Assembly (NCBI GenBank): GCA_965218075.1
Contig: CBDCJZ010000003.1
Location: forward strand, 1,736,001-1,800,000
Source: JANQHO01 sp965218075
GTDB taxonomy: Bacteria > Bacteroidota > Bacteroidia > Flavobacteriales > Schleiferiaceae
Length of the DNA: 64,000 bases
Direction of reading: 5' to 3'
Shown: positions 46,148 to 55,709 of the stretch, in pieces
Numbering within the stretch: the first letter of the stretch is position 1
Layout of the letters: each line of letters starts with the position of its first letter
Position numbers and translations under genes: made by a program
Notes under the pieces: generated by a model
What the model saw: the letters and a program-made list of their open reading frames with translations, nothing else
Database searches by the model: none
What the model was told of the DNA's origin: nothing

Positions 46148-47363
46148 AATATTCAGACCACAAACTTTGCTTATTTTACCCAAGCATTATGAGCTATGGC
46201 TTGTCTTGTTTCTTTTTGCGGGAGAGTTCAAGGATATTCCATTTATTTTACAGTTGTTGGGTCCTTTTGACTTGACAGCGGGTTTTCTGATAATGGCATA
46301 TGTAGGCTTGTTTTTCAACTTTAAAGCTACTTATCTGACTTTTAATGGTAGAAATGGATGGTATATCCTGCTGTTTTTACTTTTTATGATTTATGTAACC
46401 ATTAATTATAGTTTTCTCAGCTATGGGGACATAGCGCTGGCAAAGCTTAAAAATTTTTTGTTAATACTTCCACATTGTATTCTTTTCGGTTTGATCTTAG
46501 CCAAGGATGAAAGTTCGAGGACAAGATTTATATGTTGCTTAATTTATTTGAGCGCCTTTTTTGTATTGACATTTCTTTACCGGTTGTTTTTCACTTCTTC
46601 TTACCTCTCCCAACGATTACTGAGTGCAGGCACAGGTATATTCACAGAAAACTATCAAAGAACCGGGCTCGTGGCTTCAATTTATGGAGGACTCTTATTA
46701 TGCCTTACTTTGAATACAAAAAATCTAAATAATAAGGGAGTCTACTTATTTCTTTATATTTTGTCATTTATAGTCGTGTCTATAAGTGGTCATCGGGCGG
46801 GCTTTATTGGCTTTTTTGCTACGAGTTTTTTAGCTCTAACTCATCGCCATAGCAGGTCAAGACACATAACTACTAAAATTGCATATCTGTTCCTTATAAC
46901 TGTTATTGTGGCCTTGATTTCCAATTATACAGTATTTTTAGATAAGATTTCCAATCGTTTTTTTTCTTTATATGAAATGGGTGAAAATGATATTCGGATA
47001 GTAATGCTTAAAGAATCTATTGAAAACTTTAGTTTTGCTCCAATAACTGGTGTAGGATTTGGCATGTTTTCTATGGTTTTTTCAATTGCCGGCTACAAGT
47101 ATTCACACAACATCTTTATAGAGATATTATTGGAACTGGGGATTATCGGATTTTGTCTGTTTTTCCCTTTATATATTGGATGGATATTCAAAAAGAGGAT
47201 ACCCGATTTAAATAGAACATTATTTATCTTAGTTTTTACGGGGGCATTTATTTACTCTCTTTTTAGTTGTGAAATTACACAACATCGCTTGCTGTTGATA
47301 GTCGTCACATGTTTATATAATTACAGTTACTCTAAAGAGACAATCATTGATAAATCCCGCTAA
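46131..47363 (+). CDS. wzy: O-antigen/exopolysaccharide polymerase (Wzy-like)
   Basis: This 410-residue membrane protein has about ten to twelve helices, lacks enzyme motifs of other classes, and has the Wzy/ligase-type loop FSFAPITGVGFGMF followed by YSHNIFIEILLELGIIG. These features are typical of O-antigen polymerase/ligase (Wzy_C) proteins. In a Wzx/Wzc locus it is most likely the polymerase that joins repeat units in the periplasm. It is separated from hisF by 231 bp that hold a G10 run and a probable transposase scrap. Confidence 0.85.
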   Translation: MDLATRIFRPQTLLILPKHYELWLVLFLFAGEFKDIPFILQLLGPFDLTAGFLIMAYVGLFFNFKATYLTFNGRNGWYILLFLLFMIYVTINYSFLSYGDIALAKLKNFLLILPHCILFGLILAKDESSRTRFICCLIYLSAFFVLTFLYRLFFTSSYLSQRLLSAGTGIFTENYQRTGLVASIYGGLLLCLTLNTKNLNNKGVYLFLYILSFIVVSISGHRAGFIGFFATSFLALTHRHSRSRHITTKIAYLFLITVIVALISNYTVFLDKISNRFFSLYEMGENDIRIVMLKESIENFSFAPITGVGFGMFSMVFSIAGYKYSHNIFIEILLELGIIGFCLFFPLYIGWIFKKRIPDLNRTLFILVFTGAFIYSLFSCEITQHRLLLIVVTCLYNYSYSKETIIDKSR

Positions 47364-47439
47364 TTGAATGAAGAATTTAGAACTCAATTTACAAATGGAT
47401 ATGGTATGATAATTACGTTTTATATAAAGTTAATTCTTT

Positions 47440-48492
47440 GTGAAAATACTCGTTATCACATCTAAGCATAGAGCTGATGATGCACGCATCTATCAGAAGC
47501 AAGTGAAAACGCTATCTGAAAAATATGATACTTCTTATTTGCACAGCGATAAAAATCATTTAGAAATAGGCATGCATGTAAAAAATGGAAAAGGTTTTTA
47601 TAGGCGAGTAGAGCAGGTCATTAAATCTCAGAATCCAGATGTAGTTTTTGTGCATGATCCTTACATGATCTGGAAGTTGGCTATGAACAGAAAAAGATTT
47701 AAGAACACTAAAATTGTAGCTGATATTCATGAAGATTATCCTATTCAGGTGTTATACAAACCATACTTGAAGAAGCCAATAGCAAAGTTTCTCTCATTTA
47801 TATTGAAAATTATTTTCCCCCGCTTACTTTCCTACTACGATGGGGTGATTTATGCCACCCATTATATTCACAAAAAGTATGTAGGAGTAGTTAAAACTAA
47901 GCAAATGTGCTTGCGCAACTACCCCAAAATAGATGACTTTAGGAAAATTCGGTTATCCGAAGAGCTACGCGACATAGATGTTTTATATATCGGAAGTATC
48001 ATCTTTAATCGCGGAGCAGATTATATTGTGAACCTGGCTGAAAATAGTAATTTCAAAATAATTTGTGCTGGCCCTTATCAAAGCCAACAAGCACGGGCTC
48101 TATTTTCTACCCAGAAAGATAATCCCAACTTTCAGTATCTAGGTCTGCTGCCCTATGATGATATTGTTCCTTTGATTTACCGCGCTAAGATAGGCTTAGT
48201 GCCCCTTCATCCTACGAAAAGTTACCTTATGGGAACACCGTTAAAAATGTTTGAATATCTGGCTGGTGGAGCTTATACTCTTGCGTCAAATTTTCCTTAC
48301 TGGCAGGAATTATATGGCAAGATAGATGGCTTAGGATTTATAGATTTTGAAAATACTGATGAGATGATACAAAAGATAAAATCTCTACTGGCTGATCCAA
48401 AGCTCAATTCATTTCAGCCCTTACACATTCAGTACAATTGGAACAGTGAGGGCAATCGCTTAATAGAATTTGTGGAAAATTTAAAGAACTAA
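47440..48492 (+). CDS. Glycosyltransferase, GT4-like
   Basis: This 350-residue GT-B fold transferase has the N-terminal start KILVITSKHRADDARIYQKQ, typical of GT4 enzymes. VADIHEDYPIQVLYKPYL, VLYIGSIIFNRGADYIV and the nucleotide-sugar site GTPLKMFEYLAGGAY follow. It should add one sugar of the repeat unit at the cytosolic face of the inner membrane; donor and acceptor are unknown. The start is GTG 47440. It is followed by a 324-bp AT-rich spacer. Confidence 0.85.
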   Translation: MKILVITSKHRADDARIYQKQVKTLSEKYDTSYLHSDKNHLEIGMHVKNGKGFYRRVEQVIKSQNPDVVFVHDPYMIWKLAMNRKRFKNTKIVADIHEDYPIQVLYKPYLKKPIAKFLSFILKIIFPRLLSYYDGVIYATHYIHKKYVGVVKTKQMCLRNYPKIDDFRKIRLSEELRDIDVLYIGSIIFNRGADYIVNLAENSNFKIICAGPYQSQQARALFSTQKDNPNFQYLGLLPYDDIVPLIYRAKIGLVPLHPTKSYLMGTPLKMFEYLAGGAYTLASNFPYWQELYGKIDGLGFIDFENTDEMIQKIKSLLADPKLNSFQPLHIQYNWNSEGNRLIEFVENLKN

Positions 48493-48816
48493 GAACCCTG
48501 ATCCTCAGATTATATTGAAATTCATGTAAAATGTTGCGCAATAAACTTAAAAAATAGATATTGTTGATTGTGGGCAAATTGGCGATCGTTATTTTTTATA
48601 AGGATAAAAACAGTTGAAACAAGTTGATATTAAGATACATTCTGAAGCTAAATAACGAAAAGAATATCTCTTCTAAGATAGTTAGGTATAGTAATACAAA
48701 GACAATTTAAAAATAGTTCATTCTAATAAATATGCATGGACGTAAAAATTGATAATGACAATCGATCAGATAAAATATATTATTGAAAAAATAAGATCAT
48801 ATTTTGCTTCACAAAG
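48493..48816. other. AT-rich spacer inside the polysaccharide locus
   Basis: I see no gene, repeat or clear promoter between the two glycosyltransferase genes. Stops occur in all frames. A gene may have been lost here. Confidence 0.4.
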
Positions 48817-50031
48817 ATGAAGATTTGGTTAATAAGCCAGTATTCTAATCACATAAGTGTAGGGAAAACAACCTCTAGGCAGTTTGAATTGGCAAAAGCT
48901 TGGGTAAATTCTGGTCATCAAGTTTCGTTATTTACTTCAAATTTTAGCTATTTTAAAAGAGTACCCAAATTTAAAGGATTTTATAAAAATGAAATAAAAG
49001 AGGGTATAAAAATACAGTGGATCAAAGTAAACCAGTATAAAAAAGTTATGAGTATTGCAAGGGTGCTAAGCTGGTTTATTTTTGAGTATAGGATGATATT
49101 GGCAAGCAAAAAAAAATATTCCAAACCCAATTGTATACTTGTATCTTCCCTTTCTATTTTCTCCATCATTAGTGGCATTTATTATAAAAAAAAATACCGA
49201 TCAAAATTAATATTTGAAGTTAGAGACATATGGCCTCTTTCAGTAATCGATATAGGCGGGTTCTCTCCTTCTCATCCCTTTATAAAGTTAGTTGCTTATA
49301 TTGAAAAATTAGCTTATAAAAAAGCAGACTTTTTGTCTGCTACTATGCCTAATGCCAAAGAGCATATGGACAGTATTGCCGAAGAAGCTAAATCAAAACC
49401 CTTTAAATGTATCCCACACGGTTTCAGTTTAGAAAAGTTGAAAAAGACGGATTCAGCCTGTCCTGAATTTTATCTTCCAAGAGATAAATTTATTATTGGC
49501 TATGCGGGTAGTATGGGAAATGCTAATGCTGTAAAGATTCTTTTAGAGGCAGTTAGCTTGCTACCAGATATAGAAAGACTGCACATTGCGCTATTTGGAG
49601 ATGGGGAGAAGCGTGAAGTCCTTGAAGAAGAGTTCAAGGATGACCCTAGAATAAAGTTTTATGGATATATTAATCAACTCAAACTACTACCTATGTTAAA
49701 GCAGACTGATTTGCTATTTGATGGAGTGGAGAGGGCAAAACTATATGATTATGGTCTATCTCGAAATAAATGGATAGACTATATGCTAGCAGCTAAGCCA
49801 ATGCTGGTATCGTTTTCTGGTTACCAAAGTACAGTTAATGAAGCGGGATGTGGCTGGTTTGTCCCGGCTGGAAATGTGAATCTACTCAAAGACAAAATTG
49901 TAGAAGTCATGGATATTTCTCCAAAAGAATTAAAAAGGATAGGAGAAAAAGGCAGGGCTTTTGTTTTGAAAAATAGGACTTATGAAAAATTAGCTCAAAA
50001 TTATCTGTCAATATTTAAATCTCTAGTATGA
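48817..50031 (+). CDS. WbuB-like glycosyltransferase family 4
   Basis: This 404-residue GT4 enzyme starts KIWLISQYSNHISVGKTTSR. FEVRDIWPLSVIDIGGFSP and LAYKKADFLSATMPNAKEH are the pattern of WbuB-type transferases, which often move N-acetyl-fucosamine or a related aminosugar. The C-terminal domain has IGYAGSMGNANAVKILLEAV and DYMLAAKPMLVSFSG. The exact donor cannot be read from sequence. It is the last gene of the polysaccharide locus; a perfect 34-bp palindrome follows 61 bp after its stop. Confidence 0.86.
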   Translation: MKIWLISQYSNHISVGKTTSRQFELAKAWVNSGHQVSLFTSNFSYFKRVPKFKGFYKNEIKEGIKIQWIKVNQYKKVMSIARVLSWFIFEYRMILASKKKYSKPNCILVSSLSIFSIISGIYYKKKYRSKLIFEVRDIWPLSVIDIGGFSPSHPFIKLVAYIEKLAYKKADFLSATMPNAKEHMDSIAEEAKSKPFKCIPHGFSLEKLKKTDSACPEFYLPRDKFIIGYAGSMGNANAVKILLEAVSLLPDIERLHIALFGDGEKREVLEEEFKDDPRIKFYGYINQLKLLPMLKQTDLLFDGVERAKLYDYGLSRNKWIDYMLAAKPMLVSFSGYQSTVNEAGCGWFVPAGNVNLLKDKIVEVMDISPKELKRIGEKGRAFVLKNRTYEKLAQNYLSIFKSLV

Positions 50032-50092
50032 AAAGGTTTTTCTATTGTTGTAATTTGTTTTCCTGATCTTATAATTTTCCCCTACGTCTACG

Positions 50093-50126
50093 ATTGTTCA
50101 TGTAATACATGTATTACATGAACAAT
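50093..50126. repeat. Perfect 34-bp palindrome after the polysaccharide locus
   Basis: The half-site ATTGTTCATGTAATACA is followed directly by its exact reverse complement with no loop. It lies between the last glycosyltransferase and the ompA-like gene. It could act as a transcription end or mRNA stabiliser, or as an operator for a dimeric regulator of the ompA-like gene (start 161 bp away). It is AT-rich and lacks a T-run. Confidence 0.6.
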
Positions 50127-50286
50127 ATAACATTTAGGAAATTAGTAATAAATTTCTGCTCTCAATTTTTCCTGATCATCATCCGTATTTGTGATTCATA
50201 ATTTTACATATCTTCGCCAAGTTAATTTTATAAAAATTTGGTAAATAAGACCTACGAATTTTTAACTATTATAAAATAAAAAGTCA

Positions 50287-51732
50287 ATGTCCATGAAAAA
50301 GCAAATCTTATTTTCGTTAAGTGCTTTAGGGGTATTTTTCTCTAGTGCACAGGAAAAGGTGACTGATGCACACGCTTCTAATTATCGAACATGGTCTATT
50401 GGGGCCAACGTGGGAAATACCTTTAGCTTGGGAAATACCTTTAGCCTTGGTGTTCCTAGGAGTTTTGATCCAGATAAAGGTGCGGAAGTGCCTAATGAGG
50501 TAGGTAACTTTAGCCTCGGTATCAGGGGACATCTCACTAGGTTATTGAACCCCACTTTTGGTCTTCGATCTTCTGTGGGGTATCATAAAACTTCTGGTTC
50601 TAAAGGTGATGTGTGGTTTAAAGGAGATTACATTGATGCAGATATCAGTGCAGTTTTTAATCTGAGTAATTTGGTAGTTACTGGCAGAGTTTACGAAAGA
50701 AAATCATCATTCCTTTTCTCTGTTGGCGTTGGTGCAGCATTTATGCAAGGAACGTCTTATCATACTCCTAGCTCAGGTCCTAGTTTGAAGGTTAAGCGGG
50801 TTGAATATGGGAAAGATGGTCGAGCACTACAAGCTACATTTCCATTATCTCTAATGTATAAATATAAGTTAAGTAATTCACTTGATATCGATGGGATATT
50901 TAAGTATACTGTTATTCCTTCAGACTTTCATGATAAACTTATTCCTAGCTCTACTAGTCTCAGCACTGATGTTGCTGATATGTTTGCCTACTTAGGCGTT
51001 GGTATGTCTTACAACTTTGGTTATAAAGACAAGCAATCTATAGCTTATATCAATCCGTTGGATAGAATGTATGCCGATATGGAAGAGGTTAAAAATAATT
51101 TCAACAAGCTTACCACAGATGACGATGGGGATGGTGTAAATAATTATTTTGATAAAGACAATAATACCCCAGAGGGTATGACGGTTGATGGTAGCGGCAG
51201 GGCTAGCGATGTTGACCAGGATGGTATTCCTGATAGTATGGATGAAGATCCATTCACACCTAAAGGCGCTAGGGTAGGTGCTAGTGGTCGTGCAATTGAT
51301 TCTGATCGGGATGGCGTAGCAGACTATATGGATAAAGAACTCAATACTCTTGCTGGAACCATGGTTAACTTTAAAGGTCAAGCTATTGAAGTCTCAGATG
51401 GTAGAGATATTGCTTTTGTGCCATCTATCTATTTTATCTTTAATAGTGCAAACGTCACTGCGGCTAATCACGAACGTTTAGCAGTTGTGGCACGCTTGAT
51501 GAAGAATAACCCTAACCTGAAAATGAGAATAGTTGGACATGCTGATAAACGCGGTCCAGAAGAGTACAACAAAAATCTTGCCATGAGAAGAGCTCAAGCT
51601 GTTGTTAAGCAACTATCTATAACTTATGGAATTGACGAAGCGAGATTAACCTCAGAATCTATGGGAGAGGAAGGGCCATTAGCTGAGGGTCAATATAATG
51701 TAAACCGTAGAGTGGATATAATTCCTTGGTAA
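50287..51732 (+). CDS. OmpA-family outer-membrane protein with calcium-type repeats
   Basis: This 481-residue protein has a signal peptide (KKQILFSLSALGVFFSSAQ) and an N-terminal beta-barrel region of about 230 residues. Thrombospondin-type-3-like repeats follow (DDDGDGVNNYFDKDNN, DVDQDGIPDSMDEDPF, DSDRDGVADYMDKE). A C-terminal OmpA domain binds peptidoglycan (FNSANVTAANHERL, HADKRGPEEYNKNLAMRRA). It should tether the outer membrane to the cell wall. An 18-bp tandem duplication (50412-50447) gives GNTFSLGNTFSLG early in the barrel. It is probably its own transcription unit, with a terminator at 51748. Confidence 0.92.
   Translation: MSMKKQILFSLSALGVFFSSAQEKVTDAHASNYRTWSIGANVGNTFSLGNTFSLGVPRSFDPDKGAEVPNEVGNFSLGIRGHLTRLLNPTFGLRSSVGYHKTSGSKGDVWFKGDYIDADISAVFNLSNLVVTGRVYERKSSFLFSVGVGAAFMQGTSYHTPSSGPSLKVKRVEYGKDGRALQATFPLSLMYKYKLSNSLDIDGIFKYTVIPSDFHDKLIPSSTSLSTDVADMFAYLGVGMSYNFGYKDKQSIAYINPLDRMYADMEEVKNNFNKLTTDDDGDGVNNYFDKDNNTPEGMTVDGSGRASDVDQDGIPDSMDEDPFTPKGARVGASGRAIDSDRDGVADYMDKELNTLAGTMVNFKGQAIEVSDGRDIAFVPSIYFIFNSANVTAANHERLAVVARLMKNNPNLKMRIVGHADKRGPEEYNKNLAMRRAQAVVKQLSITYGIDEARLTSESMGEEGPLAEGQYNVNRRVDIIPW
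50412..50447 (+). repeat. 18-bp in-frame tandem duplication in the ompA-like gene
   Basis: GGGAAATACCTTTAGC plus two bases occurs twice in a row, differing only near the end of the unit. It duplicates GNTFSL in the barrel and looks recent. Confidence 0.85.
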
Positions 51733-51747
51733 ATTAGGAACATTTCT

Positions 51748-51775
51748 AAAAAGCCTCTAAATTAAGGGCTTTTTT
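51748..51775. terminator. Bidirectional terminator between ompA-like gene and trmH-family gene
   Basis: AAAAAGCC and GGCTTTTT form a stem around an 11-base AT-rich loop, with A and T runs on the two sides. It lies where two genes converge, and the minus-strand gene stops at its edge. Confidence 0.75.
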
Positions 51776-52302
51776 CATTTGATGAAGGGTAAAAGGCTTT
51801 CCCAGAGTACAATACCGACAGAAACAGCGATATTAAGAGAATGCTTAGTACCAAATTGAGGTATTTCAAGAGCTCCATTGCAATAAGGAAAAAGTTCATG
51901 ATTTACTCCCTTTACCTCATTCCCAAAGACCAAGGCAGTTTCTTCAACTTTAAATTTATGCTGGTTTAATTTAATAGAAAAGTCAGTTTGCTCTACTGCC
52001 CAAATGGAATGGGCTTCTTCTTTTAATTTGCTCAGGGCTTCTTTGGCATCATTGAAGTATTTCCAATCCACGGATTCAGTGGCTCCTAAAGCAGTTTTAT
52101 GGATTTCCTGTTGAGGAGGGACAGGTGTTAATCCACACAAAAAAATCCTTTCAATTTTGAAGGCATCACAAGTACGGAAAACAGAGCCTACATTAAGCCT
52201 ACTCCTTACATCATTCAATATTACAGTAACTGGTATCTTTTTTACCTTCTTAAATTCTTCTATTGAGAGGCGGTTTAGTTCACTCATTCTAAGCTTTCTC
52301 AT
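51775..52302 (-). CDS. TrmH/SpoU-family RNA 2'-O-methyltransferase
   Basis: This 175-residue SPOUT enzyme should methylate a ribose of tRNA or rRNA using S-adenosylmethionine. Motif 1 is NVGSVFRTCDAF. Motif 2, LVFGNEVKGV, and motif 3, IPQFGTKHSLNIAVSVGIVL, form the trefoil knot and cofactor site. The start MRKLRMSELNRLSIEEFK is the usual Bacteroidota N-terminus, so the first Met is used. The target base is not deducible. It is divergent from mutS, with 47 bp between starts. Confidence 0.88.
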   Translation of the reverse strand: MRKLRMSELNRLSIEEFKKVKKIPVTVILNDVRSRLNVGSVFRTCDAFKIERIFLCGLTPVPPQQEIHKTALGATESVDWKYFNDAKEALSKLKEEAHSIWAVEQTDFSIKLNQHKFKVEETALVFGNEVKGVNHELFPYCNGALEIPQFGTKHSLNIAVSVGIVLWESLLPFIK

Positions 52303-52349
52303 AGGTTATTTTTATTTTAGCAAAATATCAAAAAATAAGTTTCCAAATT

Positions 52350-54938
52350 TTGGCTGGAAAAAGCGTAGATACACCTTTGATGAGGCAATACAACCAAATC
52401 AAAAGTAAATACCCCGATGCTCTATTACTTTTCAGGGTGGGAGATTTTTATGAAACCTTTGGTGAAGATGCTGTTAGGACCAGTAAGATACTGGGTATTG
52501 TCCTCACAAAAAGAGCCAATGGATCTGCTTCCGAAATAGAATTGGCGGGTTTCCCACATCATTCGTTAGATAATCATCTGCCCAAATTGGTAAGATCTGG
52601 TCAGCGGGTAGCTATTTGCGACCAGCTAGAAGATCCTAGGCTGACTAAAAAAATTGTAAAGAGAGGAGTAATGGAATTAGTTACTCCAGGGGTTATTACT
52701 AATGATCAAGTGTTACAGCTGCGTTCTAATAATTTTTTGTGTGCTGTCCATTTCAATAACGATCAAATAGGGGTGGCATTTTGTGATATCTCTACTGGGG
52801 AGTTTTTAACATCCGAGGGCAATGCCGAATATATTGAAAAGCTTTTGCAGAGCTTACAACCCAGTGAGATTATTTATCCCAAAAGCAAAGGGGAAAGATT
52901 TTTCGAAATATTTGGGAACAATCATTTCACATTTTCCACTGATGATTGGGTTTTCAAATACGACTATGCTTTTGAGAGCCTCACTCGGCACTTTAAAACT
53001 AATAACCTTAAAGGTTACGGAATAGAAAATTTGGAAGAAGCAATAGTAGCTTCAGGGGCTATCTTTCACTACTTAAAAGAAACAAAGCACGACAAATTGT
53101 CACATATAACCGGGATTTGCCGAATAGATCGCAATGAATTTGTGTGGATGGATCGCTTTACTATACGGAACTTAGAATTATTTCAATCTAATTCAACAGA
53201 AGGAATTTCACTTTTGGACGTTATTGACTGCACTCAAACGCCTATGGGAAGCCGACTTTTAAAGCGTTGGCTAGCCATACCTCTTAAAAGTCGAGATATG
53301 ATAATAAAGAGATTAATAGTAGTAGAAAAATTTATCCTTAGAAATGAATTAAGTGAAAAGATAGTAAATCAGCTCCAAAATATTTACGATTTGGAAAGAT
53401 TGGTAGCCAAGCTTGGTAGTGGGAAGATACAACCTAAAGAAATGATCCAGCTCAAGAAAAGCTTAGATCATGCTTTTGAGATAAAAAAAATGATGGGCAA
53501 AAGCGATCAGGCTTTATCGAATTTAGCAGACCAGTTAAACCATGCAGCTAAAGCACGCAAGCTGATAAGCGAATACATGTTAGAAGAACCCAGTGCACAG
53601 ATCTCTAAAGGCTCTGTGATCGGAAGCAGGGTGTCAAAGGAGCTAGATGAATTGAGAGACTTATTGGCTAATGGAAAGAATAAGCTACTGGAAATTCAGC
53701 AAAGAGAAACGAAAAATACAGGTATCCAAAATCTAAAAATCTCGTTTAATAATGTATTTGGTTATTACTTTGAGGTTCGTAATACCCATAAGGATAAAGT
53801 CCCTCAAGAATGGGTAAGAAAGCAAACTCTGGTAAATGCTGAGCGCTACATTACTGAGGAGCTAAAAGAATATGAACAAAAGATTTTAGGGGCTGAGGAA
53901 AAGATACTGCAGTTGGAGAATAAGCTGTATTTTGATTTAATTGAAGAAATAGCTTCTTTTTTACCTCTTATTCAACAAAATGCCCAAGTATTAGCACGTA
54001 TTGACTGTCTGCTGGGGTTTTCACTTTTAGCCAAATCTCAAAACTATACTAAACCAAACTTCAATAATAGCCATGCTATAAATATTGTTCAAGGAAGGCA
54101 TCCAGTTATAGAAAATAGCTTGGCTGTCGGAGACGAATATGTTGCCAATGATGTTTTTCTGGACAGAGAACAACAACAAATACTGATGATTACCGGCCCT
54201 AATATGTCTGGTAAGTCAGCTTTTTTAAGGCAAACTGCCCTTATTAGCATTTTGGCCCAAATAGGGTCATTCATTCCTGCCAAAGAAGCTAAACTAGGCA
54301 TAGTTGATAAAATATTTGTAAGGGTAGGGGCTTCTGATAACATCAGTCATGGAGAATCCACCTTTATGGTGGAAATGAATGAAACAGCAAGCATTCTCAA
54401 TAATCTTTCCAAAAGAAGCCTCGTAATACTAGATGAGATAGGGAGGGGAACCAGTACCTACGATGGAATTTCCATTGCTTGGGCTATCGCAGAGTTTTTG
54501 CACGAACATCCCAGTAAAGCAAAAACCCTTTTTGCCACTCATTATCACGAGCTAAATGAAATGGAAAATAGCTTTGAGAGAATCAAGAATTTTAATGTGA
54601 GTGTGAGGGAACTAAATAATAACATTATTTTCATGCGCAAACTAATGCCGGGGGGTAGTGAACACAGCTTTGGCATACATGTGGCCAAAATGGCTGGAAT
54701 GCCTGGTATAGTAATTAACAGAGCAGGTACTATGCTCAAGAGACTGGAAAAGAGCCGGGAACAAAATCCAAAGACTCTAAATAAGGCAGAAGAGAAAATG
54801 CAGCTTAGTTTTTTTGATCTGGAAGATCCAATTATAAAATCCATCAGAGAAGATATAAACAAACTGGACATTGACACGCTCACCCCTGTTGAAGCCCTGA
54901 TGAAACTGGTTGATATTAAGAAGAAAATAGGTGTCTAA
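52350..54938 (+). CDS. mutS: DNA mismatch repair protein MutS
   Basis: This 862-residue mismatch sensor has the wedge motif FRVGDFYETFGEDA near the N-terminus. The ATPase domain shows Walker A TGPNMSGKSAFLRQTA, DEIGRGTSTYDGISIAWA and FATHYHELNEME. The C-terminal end (KLVDIKKKIGV) is complete. I keep the TTG start at 52350 because TPLM and the residues before it are conserved in Bacteroidota MutS; ATG 52380 would remove them. All key residues are intact, so slippage events elsewhere in the window cannot simply be blamed on a broken mutS. Confidence 0.94.
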   Translation: MAGKSVDTPLMRQYNQIKSKYPDALLLFRVGDFYETFGEDAVRTSKILGIVLTKRANGSASEIELAGFPHHSLDNHLPKLVRSGQRVAICDQLEDPRLTKKIVKRGVMELVTPGVITNDQVLQLRSNNFLCAVHFNNDQIGVAFCDISTGEFLTSEGNAEYIEKLLQSLQPSEIIYPKSKGERFFEIFGNNHFTFSTDDWVFKYDYAFESLTRHFKTNNLKGYGIENLEEAIVASGAIFHYLKETKHDKLSHITGICRIDRNEFVWMDRFTIRNLELFQSNSTEGISLLDVIDCTQTPMGSRLLKRWLAIPLKSRDMIIKRLIVVEKFILRNELSEKIVNQLQNIYDLERLVAKLGSGKIQPKEMIQLKKSLDHAFEIKKMMGKSDQALSNLADQLNHAAKARKLISEYMLEEPSAQISKGSVIGSRVSKELDELRDLLANGKNKLLEIQQRETKNTGIQNLKISFNNVFGYYFEVRNTHKDKVPQEWVRKQTLVNAERYITEELKEYEQKILGAEEKILQLENKLYFDLIEEIASFLPLIQQNAQVLARIDCLLGFSLLAKSQNYTKPNFNNSHAINIVQGRHPVIENSLAVGDEYVANDVFLDREQQQILMITGPNMSGKSAFLRQTALISILAQIGSFIPAKEAKLGIVDKIFVRVGASDNISHGESTFMVEMNETASILNNLSKRSLVILDEIGRGTSTYDGISIAWAIAEFLHEHPSKAKTLFATHYHELNEMENSFERIKNFNVSVRELNNNIIFMRKLMPGGSEHSFGIHVAKMAGMPGIVINRAGTMLKRLEKSREQNPKTLNKAEEKMQLSFFDLEDPIIKSIREDINKLDIDTLTPVEALMKLVDIKKKIGV

Positions 54939-54986
54939 TTTGTTTGTGGGAAGATTCAATAATTTATTACATTTACTTTCAGTTTT

Positions 54987-55059
54987 GCGAGAATAGCTCA
55001 GTTGGTAGAGTACGACTTTGCCAAGGTCGGGGTCGCGGGTTCGAGTCCCGTTTCTCGCT
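54987..55059 (+). tRNA. tRNA-Gly (anticodon GCC)
   Basis: This is a 73-nt cloverleaf: acceptor GCGAGAA/TTCTCGC, D-arm with GCTCAGTTGGTAGAG, anticodon loop TTGCCAA and T-arm GCGGGTTCGAGTCCCGT. CCA is not encoded. It lies 48 bp after mutS. Confidence 0.95.
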
Positions 55060-55143
55060 CAAGCCAAGAATTCCTTATTATAAGGGACTTTTAGTTTAAT
55101 GTCTAGAGTAAGTCTTGTGGACTTTATAACTGTCTTAGCTTTT

Positions 55144-55229
55144 GCCCTGGTGGTGGAATGGGTAGACACGCAGGACTTAAAATCCTGTGGCCAGTAATGG
55201 CTATGCGGGTTCAAGTCCCGCCTGGGGCA
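55144..55229 (+). tRNA. tRNA-Leu (anticodon TAA)
   Basis: This is an 86-nt tRNA with a long variable arm (TGGCCAGTAATGGCTA), typical of tRNA-Leu. The anticodon loop is CTTAAAA. The T-arm is GCGGGTTCAAGTCCCGC, and acceptor GCCCTGG pairs with CTGGGGC through one or two wobble pairs. It follows tRNA-Gly by 84 bp. Confidence 0.94.
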
Positions 55230-55706
55230 CACAATCTGGCCCGCAAAATATGAAGAAGTGGGGTTTCTATGGGGGAAGGCATGCCTAATTTTCTATAATA
55301 GCGTGCAAGGAATGTTAAAAATATCCAAGATAATGAATTTGTTAGCCACTCTAATTTTTCTATAATTATTTCTCAGTGGCTTAAGAAAGCTTACAATGTT
55401 TTTGCAATAGGAGAGGTATCAGCGTTAGGGGGTGTTTTCTATCACATTGTCAGATATGAAAGCAAAAATTTTTGATCAAGCTAAATCTTAAAAGAAAGTT
55501 GCTATACGTCTATATTGATTAAGGATTTCTATCCGGTTGGCCTCTAATATTGATAATTAGAGGTTGGAGATTGGAACTCTTTTTCTACATTTGTCTTGAG
55601 TGAAACAATTTGACAGATTGCAATCACTAAAAACCCACTAGAGCAATAGTTTTTAGCCTTGTAATTCCAATTAATTTCTCGATAGTTTTAAGCCCTAAAA
55701 AACGGT
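55230..55706. other. Spacer between tRNA-Leu and metK
   Basis: I find no gene and no recognisable S-adenosylmethionine riboswitch. One weak inverted repeat (AGCCACT ... AGTGGCT, around 55344-55381) could form a hairpin. Stops occur in all frames. Confidence 0.4.
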
Positions 55707-55709
55707 ATT

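Noticed and set aside
50992..51381. 129-codon minus-strand frame inside the ompA-like gene
   Set aside because: It is a shadow of the Asp-rich calcium-type repeats on the plus strand.
55230..55706. S-adenosylmethionine riboswitch before metK
   Set aside because: I see no recognisable SAM riboswitch core; only a weak 7-bp inverted repeat is present.
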